Source: Paramoeba atlantica (lineage: Eukaryota; Discosea). From it: 64,000 nucleotides of DNA. The notes under the pieces were generated by a model. That model worked only from the letters and a program-made list of their open reading frames with translations. It made no database searches and was not told the origin of the DNA. Location: assembly GCA_977017575.1 (NCBI GenBank), contig CDRNVI010000099.1, positions 1 to 64,000 on the forward strand, read 5' to 3'. Below are positions 28,990-39,001 of this stretch, in pieces; positions within the stretch are counted from its first letter, which is position 1; each line of letters begins with the position of its first letter. The position numbers were made by a program, and so were the translations under genes.

Positions 28990-29430
28990 AAACTATCTAT
29001 TTATGGTGCTGCCTTTGGTTCTTTGCGTAAAAAACTTTTTTCGGATTTTTTTTTTCGGGACAAATTTCGGGCGAAATTTCGTGCCAGATTTATTGATATA
29101 GGGTAGCGAGGGAGTAGTATCTCCCTCAATAGAAGAAAAAAATATAGGGGGCTCCGGTGGTCCAAAACTGAAAAAGAAAATTAAAAAACATGGGGGGTCC
29201 AGGGGAGGCATACGTCGCGATTTTGTTTTCAAAATCGAGCGCAGGAGCATGCCGCGGCGATAATTTTCCACCCCCCCCACCTGGGGGTGACCCCCCCGGT
29301 ATGCGCAGGAGGGGTCCGACAAGTTCAAAAATTCCGAAACTTTTTGGGGTGACCAAAAAAAGTAAGAATATGATTTTTCAAAAATCGACTCCTAAGACGT
29401 ATTTTAAGAGTAAGGACGTCAGCTACCATT
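28990..29430 (-). repeat. Large dispersed repeat, partial copy 3
   Basis: Shares GGGGGCTCCGGTGGTCCAAA, GGCATACGTCGCG, GGGGGTGACCCCCC and CGCAGGAGGGGTCCGACAAG with copies at 9905 and 62990, in the same orientation as those. The outer end at about 29130 reads CTCCCTCAATAGAAG instead of the usual GCGGTGGTTG. Confidence 0.6.
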
Positions 29431-29643
29431 CCACGACGTTTTTTTCGACAGATGCGCCTCCCACCCCTACCGGAAAGGCATCGAATATCGCCCACAACGA
29501 GGCGAGCTAGAATCTTGCTACGGTTGAAATGGGATTATGGTTTGGATGGGTGTGGGACTCAAACACGGTTTCCATCTCCACATTTTCCTTCCCGCGATTC
29601 AGAAGTCCAGAAATTCACTTGAAACTAACAACATCCAAGCAAT

Positions 29644-30492
29644 CTAAAAATCAACATCCAGGTTTCGAATACACGTATTGTAGTACTTGAATCCATCACG
29701 CAAGCGAAGTGGTAATTCGTCTTCGTGGAATTTGCCGTGAAGCTCCTTGTTCTCAAATAACCACAAATACTCCATGTTCGTTGGGAGACAATCAAAGGCA
29801 ACTGAACCACAAAATTGATTCTTCTGTAAGTATAATTGTTCTAGTGCAGATGACAAATTTCTTAGATCCGGAGTTCCTGTAAACTGATTGCGACCCAAGG
29901 AAATATGTTTCTGATGCGGAGCTAATTGTGTCAGATCCAGCTCGCCATATAACGCGTTTTCGTGAATCGAAAACTCATCCAGGGGTTCCGGCAGACAGGT
30001 GAGATCAAGCCTTCCTGTAAAATCGTTCCTGTGCAACACAAGCTGAACTAATTGTCGAGGAAGATCTTGTAGATGCAACTCCTCTGTGAGCACATTATTG
30101 TGAAGGTCCAAGCACGTCAAATTCCGAGGCACGACGTCGAGCGGCAGTTTTCCCCCGAGTCGGTTGCTGTTCGCAAAAAAGCCTATAAGTGTCTGTGGCA
30201 AATATTCCCATTGCGGCGTACCACATAGTTTTCGGTTATCCCACATGATAGCGATGATTTTATCGGTACCAGCGCACCCCACACCTTTCCACTCACACGC
30301 AGGCAATGATGGATTTCCAAATACGGAAGGTCCAGATTCCATGCCAGAGGTAATGTTTGTAAGAAATCGAGCTAACTCATACTCCTGTGGCAGGGTAGCG
30401 CCTCGTACTTTGGATGCACGCGAGGGGTACATGGCAGTGTCTGAAGCAGATTGCTTTTGCCGCTTGCATGGCGGTTCATTAGCATCGGACAT
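29644..30492 (-). CDS. LRR protein 1 with C-x-W-x-G cap
   Basis: A frame open from 30570. I favour the Met at 30492 (MSDANEPPCKRQK), which puts a basic motif CKRQKQ at the N terminus as in its relatives. The longer start would add a hydrophobic stretch (LRLLLYFPF) that could be a signal or anchor. Domains: a ~40-residue helical segment LPQEYELARFL; a cap CEWKGVGC; about seven LRRs of ~23 residues of the form LPxxLxxLxLxxNxFxGxLDL (for example LPRQLVQLVLHRNDFTGRLD); and a polar C terminus. It has no kinase and no C-terminal membrane segment. It is the first of eight minus-strand paralogues to 58285. The LRR curve usually binds proteins; no partner can be inferred. Confidence 0.8.
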   Translation of the reverse strand: MSDANEPPCKRQKQSASDTAMYPSRASKVRGATLPQEYELARFLTNITSGMESGPSVFGNPSLPACEWKGVGCAGTDKIIAIMWDNRKLCGTPQWEYLPQTLIGFFANSNRLGGKLPLDVVPRNLTCLDLHNNVLTEELHLQDLPRQLVQLVLHRNDFTGRLDLTCLPEPLDEFSIHENALYGELDLTQLAPHQKHISLGRNQFTGTPDLRNLSSALEQLYLQKNQFCGSVAFDCLPTNMEYLWLFENKELHGKFHEDELPLRLRDGFKYYNTCIRNLDVDF

Positions 30493-30555
30493 AACTATCG
30501 TAAATTTCATAAAGGGAAAATATAAAAGGAGGCGCAGCATGACATGCAATGTACA

Positions 30556-30620
30556 GTAATATACCGTCACCGCCCCCTTATTTGGCGCCCACTTTGTGGT
30601 GAAGTAAGGGGGCGGTGAAG
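30556..30620. repeat. Compact hairpin of TA-type element ends
   Basis: CCGTCACCGCCCCCTTATTT faces GTGAAGTAAGGGGGCGGTGA across CCCACTTTG. The ends resemble those of the element at 1469-2441, and the sequence that follows (30640-30750, GATTCAAAGTTCGATAAATT) matches 1560-1680. It lies just upstream of LRR gene 1 and overlaps the first codons of its longer reading. Confidence 0.6.
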
Positions 30621-31265
30621 TTAACGGGGTGGATATGTTGCGTGAGGGGTGAGTGATTCAAAGTTCGATAAATTTATAGTTTTCTCGAGAATTCTCAAAG
30701 TATTGAAGAATACTATGCTATCGACATTGATCATAATTTTCTTTTCTCGCGTGTGCTCTGTGAGAGGATCATAGTTGCCCACCAGGTGCATAACAGAATC
30801 TATTCCTTTTCTACGCCTTTGTATTATTAGAACAGGATCTTTTCTGGGTCACTAAATTCATAAAAAAGCAGTTTTTTCGAACGAGTGAAAGAGTAAATGT
30901 TGTACTTCGAAATATCAAGGTTTTTTAGAAGTTTTTAAAGAAATTAAAAATGCGGGAAACGCATTATCACATGACGCGTAACTTTGCGAAAGCTTTCGAA
31001 TGCGGTGCTACTTTCTAAAATTGGGCAAGTTTTTTAAAACTGCAGTTTTCTAAAATTTAGACCCCCCTATATTTTCGTGCACCCCCTATATGTTCGGCAC
31101 GGTATATAATATACCGTTATAGAAGGCATAGAAGATACCTCTTTACGGGGTGTTTGGCGTTACAGCCAGGTAGATCTGAGTGAGATTACGTAACCTTATG
31201 GGTTATTAGTTTATCAAGAATTATTGATATTTATTGTTAACTTGCATTTAGTAGACTACACGTAC
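30621..31265. other. Spacer between LRR gene 1 and the recombinase fossil
   Basis: The first 130 bp match 1540-1680. The stretch 31060-31130 holds CCCCCTATAT repeats and GGTATATAATATACCG, a short palindrome. Nothing else is recognised. Confidence 0.35.
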
Positions 31266-31267
31266 TG

Positions 31268-33077
31268 ATGGTACGACAAAGAACACAGCACATACAAGAC
31301 TCAGAAATTCGAGAAGGATACGAATGGTACCTTTCTCTCGACGTGCACCGCCACCTTGCTCAGCTTTCAGTTACGAGACAAACTGCTGCGAGACGAGAAT
31401 GTTACTTCGCAAGGCTGCAGGTCCACGGCGTGTTTAATATACTTGAGGAACAATCTTTAGCCTTGTGCGCAAGTCTAGCGCGTTTCTATCGTGCCTCAAC
31501 ATTAGAATCATTTCGTGCCGCCCTCTTGTGGTGCTAGGTAGAAGATATGCCCATAGAAGCATGCTGGACGCAATCTATTCGGTTCCGTAGACGATTTAGA
31601 GGTGCATGAAGCTTTGTTTGGATCCCGTGCCCCGGGGATCTGTAACGTTCAGTCAGTTGCGAACATTAACAAGTCGCTGCTCTGAGCGAGGAGAAATAGA
31701 CTATGCCAGAGGTTTTATCGTCGCCTTTTACGGTTTGCTGCGACATAGCGAAATCACTTCCTTAAGACGAAGCGATATAGAGGTTAGTCACACGGAGGCT
31801 TTGTTGCGCATCCGCGGGGGTAAAGAGAGGAGAAACAATGTCGTAGATATAGTTGAAGTCCCAGAAGCTCACGATCTATTGGTCTACCTAAAGACATCGA
31901 GCAGCCACGAGTTACTCTTTCCTGGGTGGCAGAAGAAAAAGGCCAACATATTAATAAGCGATGAAGCGAGAAACCTACAATGGAATGTTCACCAGACTTG
32001 GTCTTTCCACTCACTGCGCCATGGAGGTGCCGGACACCTTACTAGACAAGGAGTAGCTCTTTCAACTCGTCTCCGACGAGGACGCTGGATGTCTGAGCAA
32101 TCAGTATCTAATTATTCTATGGTATAGCACAAGTATAGCACTCTAGTGCAGTGTACATACAGTATAGTTCTAAAAATTCACTTATCTCCACAATAGACTA
32201 AAGCGTAATATTTACACTGCGGGCAAACCGACACTACGCGTCGGATTCTTCACTCGCTGTCAGTATTTCAAGAACAAAACCTTATCATTTCGAGCTTGTA
32301 CTTTTGTATTACCTCTTATTTCGCTCGCTCTACTCATGCAAATGGATTCTCTTCTAGTCTCTGACAAGTCAGACCGTCCTGTCGAACCGGAATACTTTCT
32401 CCCTCCCTGCGATATCAGGCGGGGCCGTGGAGCGTACGCCACGGATAATGATGTTTTACGTCCGCTTGTGAACGTGGCCGGAATGAAACTTTGTTCTTCA
32501 CTTTTTGAACATGCTCCTTTCGCGAAACGAGCGTTGGAACTTCTAAGCAAGGACCCATTTATGTCTAATTATGAAGAAAGAAAATTAGAAGAGACACCAA
32601 ACTCAGAGCGCTTCAGGTCGCATATACAAACGTTAGAGAATGCAAAATTTCTAGTGCCCGCCTCGTGGGAAGTGCCCCACGCTATAGGAAATTATATGGC
32701 CGTACTCAAGGACCAAACTTACGCTGGAGCCATATTCGACTTGCGATGGACGAACGAGGGGATCACCGTTGACGATTTAGCATTTCATACCTTTGGCACC
32801 AGCGAACTGGTGAGAGCTCTCATTCAATTAAGTAATACTGCCCAATCAAAAATTAGATTTCTCCACGGGGACATAAAGAATATGTATTATCAAATACCCA
32901 TCTCAGCGGCACTTAGTTATGCATGCTGTATTAGGCAAGGAAAAAGATTATTACGCCGTACAGTACTTCCTATGGGCTACAAACATGCCTGTAGCATTAC
33001 ACAGAGCCTCATGTGGGTTGTTTTGTCTTACTACGAATCGAGCGATGTAGTCTTGACCGGGGTGCAAGAAATAAATA
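31268..33077 (+). mobile_element. Tyrosine-recombinase retroelement fossil (DIRS/VIPER-like)
   Basis: Two parts are recognisable in order: a tyrosine recombinase region (about 31268-32127) with the family signature GLLRHSEITSLRRSDI and HSLRHGGAGH, then a reverse transcriptase region (about 32336-33077) with HGDIKNMYYQIPISAAL and LPMGYKHACSITQSLMW. A recombinase plus reverse transcriptase is the hallmark of DIRS-type, Ngaro or VIPER retroelements. The copy is broken by a few lesions, its terminal repeats were not found, and its right part is cut by a MITE inserted at 33078. Preservation of long open stretches suggests moderate age. Confidence 0.65.
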
Positions 33078-33405
33078 CTGTACCCCCCGTTTATAATAGC
33101 CTCGCTTTGGCCCAAATGAACCTATAAAGGGGGGGGGTGCGATTAAAAGATGGCACAGAAATCGCCCTACATTTTGTAGCGAGGATCAAGGAATTATTCA
33201 ATCGCTAAGTGGGCCCCAGCGATCTGCCAAAGTAAAATGACCAGCACGACCCCGCGCCATACCTCGAGGAACCATCTGAAAACAAATATCTAAATATTTG
33301 TGACGGCGCAAGAAATTAAAAGAAAATCTTCATCGGTTTGCCCAAAAAAAAAGAACCTATAAAGAGGGGGAGGGGTCGAGGTTATTATAAACGGGGGGGT
33401 TACAG
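33078..33405. mobile_element. MITE inserted in the recombinase retroelement
   Basis: The left end is TA then CTGTACCCCCCGTTTATAAT. The right end mirrors it (ATTATAAACGGGGGGGTTAC, AG, then TA). Just inside, AACCTATAAAG occurs near both ends, next to CCCAAA. It is 328 bp, with TA duplications at 33076-33077 and 33406-33407 and no ORF. Confidence 0.75.
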
Positions 33406-33529
33406 TAATATTGAAAAAAAACGATATTTTACTATACTGTAGTCTCCGCGAACATTGTAAAGAATTTACTTTCGTGAAGGGGAGGGGAAGGTATGACCAA
33501 CAGTATGAACGTTTGATAACTTGATAAAC

Positions 33530-34441
33530 TCATTGAGAGTTAGGCCGCTGAGGTTGCAAAATGAATGATGCGGAGGCTGTGCTAACCAAGCTTGGGCCAA
33601 GCTTGTCCGCAAGGTGAATTCGATTATAGTATAGAGTCAGTGACCATCTAGGTACCTGGGATGGAAAAATGACATCTGTCAATTGGTTGTGATCAAGAAA
33701 AATCTCTAAGAGATCGACAGGGAGAGAGGAAAGATCAACGCAACCTTCAAACATATTATGGTCCAATTGCAAGTGAACCAGCGTCCGGGGCAGTTGAGTA
33801 AGATTGAGCGACCCGGTGAAACAATTGTTGCCAAAATTCGCGGAACGTAGCACGGTGGGAAGGCGGGAAAGATCAAGTTCGCCACTCATTAAATTTTGTA
33901 CCATAATAATTCGAACCAGGGTATTCGGGAGCGACTCCAAGGAAGCGTGTCCCGTGTACCTGTTGCAACCGACATTGAAATACTCCAGTTTTGGTGGAAG
34001 CTGCTCTAGTGCAAGCGTGCCATCCATCAGATTAGTACCCAAGTTGAGCAAATGAAGTTCTGTGGGAAGAGCGCCCAGGTCAACTGAGCCCAACAACAGA
34101 TTCTGAGAGACATCCACAATTCGAGAGCTCGACGGGACGCAGCCAAAGCTTAAGTTACCCTCCAGTTTCATCTCGCTAAAGTTAATGCTGCGGACCTGTT
34201 TTTGAGAGTTACATTCGATGCCTTCCCAAGAACACACCGAAACTTCTTGTTTCCAGAATCCCAACCACAACATTGTGGTTCTCCAGGAAGAGTGAGGGTT
34301 TCTCACATGGGCGACAAATCTCTGAATTTGCAGTTCTTGAGGAAGAAGTGCGGAGGCCACACGGCCGCGATGGATGCCCCTAGGGGAGTCGGAACCGTGT
34401 AATTTAACACAAAGAGGAAACAACGGCCACGAGACGTGCAT
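33530..34441 (-). CDS. LRR protein 2 with C-x-W-x-G cap
   Basis: The frame is open from 34537. The Met at 34441 (MHVSWPLFPLCVKLHGSDSP) is preferred because the residues before it are hydrophobic and basic without a relative elsewhere; the longer start is possible. The protein has ALLPQELQIQRFVAHV, the cap CSWEGIEC, then seven to eight LRRs (for example LPTELHLLNLGTNLMDGTLA, LPPKLEYFNVGCNRYTGHAS, LPRTLVHLQLDHNMFEGCVD). It is among the more diverged members and lacks the KRRKVE-type basic motif. The initial MHVSWPLFPLCV might be a weak signal peptide. The gene follows the YR fossil and precedes LRR gene 3 on the same strand. Confidence 0.78.
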   Translation of the reverse strand: MHVSWPLFPLCVKLHGSDSPRGIHRGRVASALLPQELQIQRFVAHVRNPHSSWRTTMLWLGFWKQEVSVCSWEGIECNSQKQVRSINFSEMKLEGNLSFGCVPSSSRIVDVSQNLLLGSVDLGALPTELHLLNLGTNLMDGTLALEQLPPKLEYFNVGCNRYTGHASLESLPNTLVRIIMVQNLMSGELDLSRLPTVLRSANFGNNCFTGSLNLTQLPRTLVHLQLDHNMFEGCVDLSSLPVDLLEIFLDHNQLTDVIFPSQVPRWSLTLYYNRIHLADKLGPSLVSTASASFILQPQRPNSQ

Positions 34442-34537
34442 TAGCAAATAGAAAGAGATAAACGAATTACAAAGCTTAACGATTAAACGTTTTTTAGGCA
34501 CATTCTTTATAATACACGTAACAGAGAATCTCTTCAC

Positions 34538-34764
34538 ACGAAGCGCCAGATGTGTAAATTGTCTATTATTCTGTTTTCAAATCTTGTTCTATTTCAAAAG
34601 TATTTTCCATGTTTCTAATACATTTTTCCTCCAACTTGTTTCTAAATTATATCTTTCTTTCTAAAGGTACATCGCGCTTTATAAGACATTTATTGAAATA
34701 AATTAGTTTTTAGTTGTAGTGGTGAATAACGCGTAGTACACTTTACATAATGTGCGCACGAAAT
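34538..34764. other. AT-rich spacer between LRR genes 2 and 3
   Basis: AT-rich, no repeats recognised. It would hold the 5' flank of LRR gene 2 and the 3' flank of LRR gene 3, both on the minus strand. Confidence 0.3.
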
Positions 34765-35670
34765 TTATCGCGTGCAATGGTTCTCTAATTTAATCTGTGT
34801 GTTGTGTACACTTAACCCGGACCGTTGCAGAATGAAAGGCAGTTGTGATCTTGCTATATTGCTACATAACTCCTCATTATCTGATAAATTCAAATTCGTC
34901 AATGAAGATGGAAGGTTCGTCAAGTCGAGAGGACCAGAAAACAAATTGCGCGACAAATCAAGTTCAGAAATCCATAAAGGAAGTTGTCGGAGATCGAGCT
35001 CGCCGGACAATTGATTTCCTGATAGGTGTATACCCCAAATTCTAGGAAGCGAAGTTAAATCAATTGACCCGGTAAGAAGATTTTCGCTAAGGTTTACACT
35101 ATGCATATCAACCGGCAGACTCGTCAAACATACAGTTCCATTGAATCTGTTGTTATTCAAAGTTAAATCTTCGAAACAGTGCGGAAGAGAAGTTAAATCT
35201 AACCCCCCTTCGAACCGATTTTCGTACAGAATCAGATCTTCTAATTCCGAAGGCAAGCGCGTGAGCGGCATGGTCCCTTCCAGCGCGTTCTGATGGGCAT
35301 CAAAAACTTGGAGAGTATGTGAAAGATAATTCAAGTTCATTTTTCCTGCCAAGTGCATTCCACCCCATTTCACGCGGCTGACTTCTTCCCGCTCGTTACA
35401 AGTGACACCTGTCCACCGACACGCTGGGATGTGATCACTCCACCATTTGGGTAATTCTGCAATATTAGATTTGTAGACTTCGGCGACAAGCCGTGCGAGT
35501 TGGTACTCCTGAGGTAAATTCGTGTAGCTTACTTTGGCGAGACGCGATCGCCTATTTGCGGTTTGGCCTTCCGAATAGGCGTTCGAAAATAATGAAGGTT
35601 CGACTTTAAGGCGTTTAAAAGACGGTACCTGAATATCCGAACATGAAAACCGTGCGAGCATGTGTAGCAT
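34765..35670 (-). CDS. LRR protein 3 with basic N-terminal motif
   Basis: A 301-residue protein from MLHMLARFSCSDIQVPSFKR. An SV40-like basic motif FKRLKVEP lies near residue 20, then NLPQEYQLARLVAEV, the cap CRWTGVTC (~90), and seven LRRs such as LPSELEDLILYENRFEGGLD, LPHCFEDLTLNNNRFNGTVC and LPSSLTNLNLSDNEELCSN. It is closely related to LRR genes 4, 7 and 8 (shared ending HNTQIKLENH or similar). The start is supported by the same MLH-type beginning in genes 7 and 8. It has no signal peptide or membrane segment, and with the basic motif this suggests a nuclear or cytosolic protein. Confidence 0.85.
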   Translation of the reverse strand: MLHMLARFSCSDIQVPSFKRLKVEPSLFSNAYSEGQTANRRSRLAKVSYTNLPQEYQLARLVAEVYKSNIAELPKWWSDHIPACRWTGVTCNEREEVSRVKWGGMHLAGKMNLNYLSHTLQVFDAHQNALEGTMPLTRLPSELEDLILYENRFEGGLDLTSLPHCFEDLTLNNNRFNGTVCLTSLPVDMHSVNLSENLLTGSIDLTSLPRIWGIHLSGNQLSGELDLRQLPLWISELDLSRNLFSGPLDLTNLPSSLTNLNLSDNEELCSNIARSQLPFILQRSGLSVHNTQIKLENHCTR

Positions 35671-35838
35671 TACAAAGTAGAAAATGCTTTTTTAATAGAA
35701 ATTCTATCTTTAAATTGCAGTTTTCGGACATTGCTTTTGGTCTGTTATACATATTATATAGTGATGTTAAGCGAAAAAAATTAATCAAGGGCGTACAACA
35801 CGTTATACACTTTTTTCTGCACCTTTATTTTACTTGAT

Positions 35839-36708
35839 TCAATGATTCTCCAGCTTTATCTGTGTATTATATACGGACAAACCAAACTGTTGCACACGGA
35901 CAGGTAATTGTGATCTTGTTACATTGCTACACAAGTTAGCATTATTCGATAAATTCAAAGTCAGCAATGAGGATGGAAGCTTCGCTAAGTCCACATCACC
36001 AGAAAACTTATTTTGCGACAAATCAAGTTGCAAAACCCTGGAAGGAAGTTGCCGAAGATCGAGCTCGCCGGACAACTGATTTCCAGAGAGGCGTACTTGC
36101 CAAATTTTAGGTGGAAGCAAAGTCAAATCAATAGACCCGGTAAGACGATTTTCGCTAAAGTTCACACTTTGCATACTAGCCGGCAGACTCGTCAAACATA
36201 CAGTTCCATTGAATCTGTTGCTATTCAAAGTCAAATCTTCGAAGCAGTAAGGAAGAGAAGTCAGGTCCAACTCGCCTTCAAATAGATTTTCGTACAGAGT
36301 TAGTGATCGCAGTTCCGAAGGCAAGCGCGTGAGAGGCACTGTCCCTTCCAGCGCGTTCTGACGCGCATCAAAATTGTTCAGACTATGTGGGAGATGAATA
36401 AAGTTCATAGTACCTGACAAATCTAGTTGACCCCATTTCACGCGACTGACTTCTTCCCGCTCGTTACAACTCACACCTTCCCACTCACATGCTGGCGTGT
36501 CAAGACTCCACGATTCGTCCAAGTTGTTGACTTCCGCGAGGAGACGAACGAGTATATACTCCTGAGGTAAATTCGCAGCGCTCACTTTGGCAATACGCGA
36601 TCTCATATTCGCGTTATGTTCATAGGAATCGGTGTTCGAAGATACTGGAGTTTCTACTTTACGACGTTTAGTCGATGGTTCCTGAATATCCGAACATATT
36701 AGCCGCAT
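35839..36708 (-). CDS. LRR protein 4 with KRRKVE motif
   Basis: 289 residues from MRLICSDIQEPSTKRRKVET. The genomic sequence upstream matches the N-terminal codons of genes 7 and 8, but their ATG (in ACATGCTACAC) reads AAG here (ACAAGCTACAC), so this gene starts 12 codons further in, at a Met where gene 7 has Val. Then NLPQEYILVRLLAEVNNLDE, the cap CEWEGVSC and seven LRRs (LPYCFEDLTLNSNRFNGTVC, LPSRVLQLDLSQNKFSGDVD). It ends VYNTQIKLENH. The KRRKVE motif looks like a classical nuclear signal. Confidence 0.85.
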   Translation of the reverse strand: MRLICSDIQEPSTKRRKVETPVSSNTDSYEHNANMRSRIAKVSAANLPQEYILVRLLAEVNNLDESWSLDTPACEWEGVSCNEREEVSRVKWGQLDLSGTMNFIHLPHSLNNFDARQNALEGTVPLTRLPSELRSLTLYENLFEGELDLTSLPYCFEDLTLNSNRFNGTVCLTSLPASMQSVNFSENRLTGSIDLTLLPPKIWQVRLSGNQLSGELDLRQLPSRVLQLDLSQNKFSGDVDLAKLPSSLLTLNLSNNANLCSNVTRSQLPVRVQQFGLSVYNTQIKLENH

Positions 36709-36959
36709 GATCGCGTGTAGCGTTAAGTGTAGCTTGTAAAGTTAGAATATAAATTATTATATAAAAAAATATATTAAAAGTTTACGTACAGAATTTTAGG
36801 AAGGATGCAGTGATTAACGAGTTATATTTTTCGAGTTATGTGTCACTACGTTTCGTGGAAATGTGACAGATAACTACGGGGGTCTGTTACAAAAAAAATC
36901 AGAGCATGTACTTAGTAATTACAGAAACGGCCCTATTTTTTTGTCATCCCCCGAGCCCA

Positions 36960-37313
36960 TTAGCGCACGCCCCTGCGGTACCAGTTTTGTACCGCGGCGT
37001 GCGCTATCTGGGCGTTCCCCTTTTGGATGGTTACCATGATAAAGTGGCTGAGGCAGCCATTCTTCTCGCCGGTGGCCTTCCGAGCGACCAGATTTAGAAA
37101 CTGGAGGGTCTCGGGGCCGGGGACACCGTACGTGGTGAGGGCCAATGGGAAGAAATCCATCTCCCTGGCTCCCGCCATTTCCTCGTGAGTGCGCCTTTTG
37201 AGGCGCTCTGCCTGCCTCGCGGTGAAGGAGGGCTCAGCTGCCTCCTTGTCCACATAAGACGGTGCCAGTGGGTTTACCACCGTCACGTCCACTAGGACTA
37301 GATTCCGCCCCAA
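36960..37313 (-). pseudogene. Non-LTR retroelement C-terminal fragment
   Basis: The frame holds LVDVTVVNPLAPSYVDKEAA, FTARQAERLKRRTHEEMA, DFFPLALTTYGVPGPETLQF and IQKGNAQIAHAAVQNWYRRG. This resembles the C-terminal part of a family of endonuclease-bearing non-LTR reverse transcriptase proteins: LDVTVVNPL, then F-x-P-L-A-x-x-x-x-G and a final R/Q-x-G-N-A. No reverse transcriptase part accompanies it. The same region of a related element is encoded at 46375-46700 and 52902-53230. Confidence 0.55.
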
Positions 37314-37339
37314 AAGGAAACAAATGTCCGGTCCTCGAC

Positions 37340-37575
37340 CGTTATCGACTATTTACGTAATAGGGCTACGCGTGCCCGAGAGTAAAAAAGTGTATAAAAA
37401 AGGTGCAGGACCTTGTTTAGGAACAATAGAAAACTTCTCCTGAAAACTATTGTCCTATGAATTCTTGGGAGGATCTGGTGCCACGTCGACCGTTAAGCAA
37501 CTGGACTGTTTTGCGAACTCCAGTGGCTCGTGTATCACGTGTAATTGGACCTTTTCCTTCCGGACAAGAATCTGA
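37340..37575 (+). repeat. Partial copy of the GGGCTACGCG repeat
   Basis: AATAGGGCTACGCGTGCCCG, then AAGTGTATAAAAAAGGTGCA and GGACCTTGTTTAGGAAC match 44868-45150, 51395-51680 and 58490-58780, lacking the middle C-tract section. It breaks into the dispersed repeat at about 37580. Confidence 0.65.
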
Positions 37576-37589
37576 TGTCTCTCTTTGCG

Positions 37590-38275
37590 TATTTTGGCTC
37601 TCAGAGCACTAAATCTGATATTTGCGTGTGGGAAATGACTCATAGTGATGGAGCAAAGCCTACCAAACGTATTGGGTAGAGAATGCGACTCCAACCATAC
37701 CATTCTTTCGACACAAAAATGCCCCTTTAGGCCCGAAAAATACTTTTTCACCTTTTTTAGTCAAAAATGGGTCAGTTGTAGGGGGGCACCACGGCTCGAA
37801 CAATGGATATCTTGCGAAAACAACGGTGTAGAAAGCTAGTATAGGGCCCAAACTATAAAAATACAATAGGGCAAAGGATTTTGAAAGAATATTTTTTTTG
37901 CCATTTTTTTCACCAAGTTGAAATTTTTTTCAGTTTTTTTTTCCGAAAAAATCCGAACTTGGCGGACCCGTCCTGCGGATACGCGGGGGGGTCACCCCCG
38001 GGTAGGGGGGTGGAAAATGCGCACCAAGACCCCGGCTACCCTTTCTGCGTTTTTTTTTCGATAAATAATGTTTTCAAAAAAATTTGCTCGACCATGATCC
38101 CCCCTAGACCCCCCATTTTTTTTCAATTTTGTTTTTCAATTTTGGCCCACCGGAGCCCCCTTTTATATTTTTTTCTTCTATTATATTACTGTGTTTCTCT
38201 TTATATTTTCACTGTTTTTGTTCACTTTTTTTCAATAATCGAAGGTAGAGCGGTAGTTATACAACCACCGCAATC
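37590..38275 (+). repeat. Large dispersed repeat, copy 4
   Basis: Nearly full copy in the same orientation as 8633-9411: CTCTCAGAGCACTAAATCTG, CTTTTTTAGTCAAAAATGGG, CTTGGCGGACCCGTCCTGCG and the end ACAACCACCGCAAT. It lacks the foldback at its left end, which is replaced by the GGGCTACGCG repeat. Confidence 0.7.
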
Positions 38276-38386
38276 ATGCATTTATTTTACCGTGTTGGCC
38301 ACGTGGTGTACAACTTCTATGTAATGATATAATTTGCGAGACGCAGCGTCCGTGTTGGCAAAGGACCTCATTAATACCTGAGTGGA

Positions 38387-39001
38387 TTGCATGTCTTGCG
38401 CTTTGCAACGGGTAATACTCTTCCCAAAAAGAATGAGACGCGCTGGTGGTCAGGGTATGAGCACATTCGAGCTGCGCTCAAAACAAGCAACTCTTCGAAA
38501 ATAACAACTACCTTCACAGTGGATGACCAGGAGAACATGATGAAAATATTTTATTTACCTATTGAACTTCGTATACTCGGCAATTTGTGTGAAACATCCG
38601 ACACGACCGGTCTTCAACGAGTGAATGGTTTCTTTACCCTTTTCAGTGGTATACTGCCACAGCAAGTCCACTGCCACAATCAAATCTTGTACAGTATCTT
38701 CGGATGTGTTATCACAAGCAGCTACGGTCACCTGTTTTTATACTCTGTGCGCTTTCTTCTTAAAATAAGTCTCTTAGTCAAATACACGGACTTTTCTACG
38801 GACAAAGCTGTCCATCAGATGAAGTGTATTATCGTTGAAGCGATGTTAGTGTACTTCGGAAAAAAGAGTAGGGTGCAACGACTTTTTGAAAAGAATGGAA
38901 CACGAAAGATTCTTAAAGCCGAAATTGATCTCATGTTGGACGATCATGCAACGTCAAGTTGTGGAAGATTATTGGAAATGCACTGCTTCTCAAAAATATA
39001 A
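38387..39001 (+). pseudogene. hAT-like transposase remnant
   Basis: A 204-codon frame with TLPKKNETRWWSGYEHIRAA near its start, like the x-T-R-W-x-S segment of hAT transposases. It continues with helical sequence (QVHCHNQILYSIFGC, FGKKSRVQRLF). It has no zinc finger or C-terminal dimerisation region. It is not closely similar to the copies at 4168 or 26271, so it may be a second family. The call rests on one motif and overall composition. Confidence 0.35.
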
